Virus record (IMG/VR): IMGVR_UViG_3300042446_002752
Span: 1 to 21,415 of that record
Strand: one strand, 5' to 3'
DNA: 21,415 bases
DNA from: a virus
The position numbers and the translations under genes are program-made. The notes beneath the pieces were generated by a model. The model was not told the DNA's origin, made no database searches, and worked only from the letters and a program-made list of their open reading frames with translations. How positions within the stretch are numbered: the first letter of the stretch is position 1; each line of letters opens with the position of its first letter. This document shows positions 21,295 through 21,415 of this stretch, piece after piece.

Positions 21295-21415
21295 ACTTGA
21301 TCATCCTCAAAAACGTCACAATCAAAAACTTCATGAGTGTGGGTGCTGTTACACAATCAGTTACTCTCACACAACCTGGCTTGACTCTTGTATTGGGCGA
21401 GAATCTAGACTTGGG
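21291..21415 (+). CDS. 46: Recombination endonuclease subunit gp46 (SbcC/Rad50-like), N-terminal fragment
   Basis: Only the first 41 codons are in the window. The reading MNLIILKNVTIKNFMSVGAV, then LTLVLGENLDLG, is the N-terminal strand of Rad50/SbcC ATPases (K-N-F-x-S), leading into the Walker A region, which is cut off by the window edge. GENLD just before the P-loop is as in cyanophage gp46. I take the TTG at 21291, which overlaps the gp47 stop as TTGA; a second TTG at 21297 is equally possible. The order gp47 then gp46 is as in T4. Confidence 0.88.
   Translation, partial: MNLIILKNVTIKNFMSVGAVTQSVTLTQPGLTLVLGENLDL

Overview
The window is a piece of a T4-like (contractile-tailed, myovirus) phage genome, most like the marine/aquatic T4 superfamily that includes the cyanophages. 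The anchors are a late sigma factor gp55 with the cyanophage-type layout, the gp47/gp46 recombination nuclease pair, a run of baseplate genes (gp48/gp54-like, gp53-like, gp27-like hub, gp5-like lytic hub), near-consensus T4 late promoters (TATAAATA), and phage-borne purM and pyrB. There is no photosynthesis gene, tRNA or rRNA in view, so the host cannot be named; calling it a cyanophage would be inference.

Layout. (1) 1-1261, plus: the tail of purM, a 65-aa ORF and a complete aspartate carbamoyltransferase (pyrB), joined by ATGA overlaps: an auxiliary nucleotide-synthesis operon. (2) 1263-5873, plus: compact early-type transcription units, three of them headed by sigma70-like promoters with a 16-nt spacer. 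They carry small unknown proteins, a detached HARP-like protein, a zinc-ribbon-like protein, a DUF7448-like protein, a SNF2 helicase and three small paralogues around it. (3) 5913-6578, plus: a short glycosyltransferase-like gene, then 170 nt of noncoding DNA. (4) 6749-14329: a helical, membrane-prone probable virion protein on plus meets, stop to stop, a four-gene baseplate operon on minus. (5) 14402-17451: a Pol-beta-type nucleotidyltransferase on plus meets, stop to stop, a 739-aa fusion on minus that combines a ligase-like adenylation domain, an NMNAT/cytidylyltransferase-like domain and a 2H phosphoesterase. (6) 17572-21415: gp55 on plus, a free-standing VSR-type homing endonuclease on minus, then gp47 and the start of gp46 on plus.

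How the parts fit. The purM/pyrB end feeds DNA replication; the helicase region and gp46/gp47 serve recombination-dependent replication; gp55 drives late transcription from TATAAATA-type promoters that precede several structural genes; the baseplate operon builds the tail tip, whose gp5-like hub carries two different peptidoglycan-cleaving domains. The most unusual locus is the convergent pair at 14.4-17.5 kb, which looks like a nucleic-acid-end repair or NAD/nucleotidyl-transfer module.

All three convergent gene pairs overlap by exactly four bases (TTAG or CTAG), leaving no room for terminators. A perfect hairpin holds the ribosome binding site of gp47 in its loop. Everything here comes from reading the sequence by eye; no similarity search or structure prediction was run.
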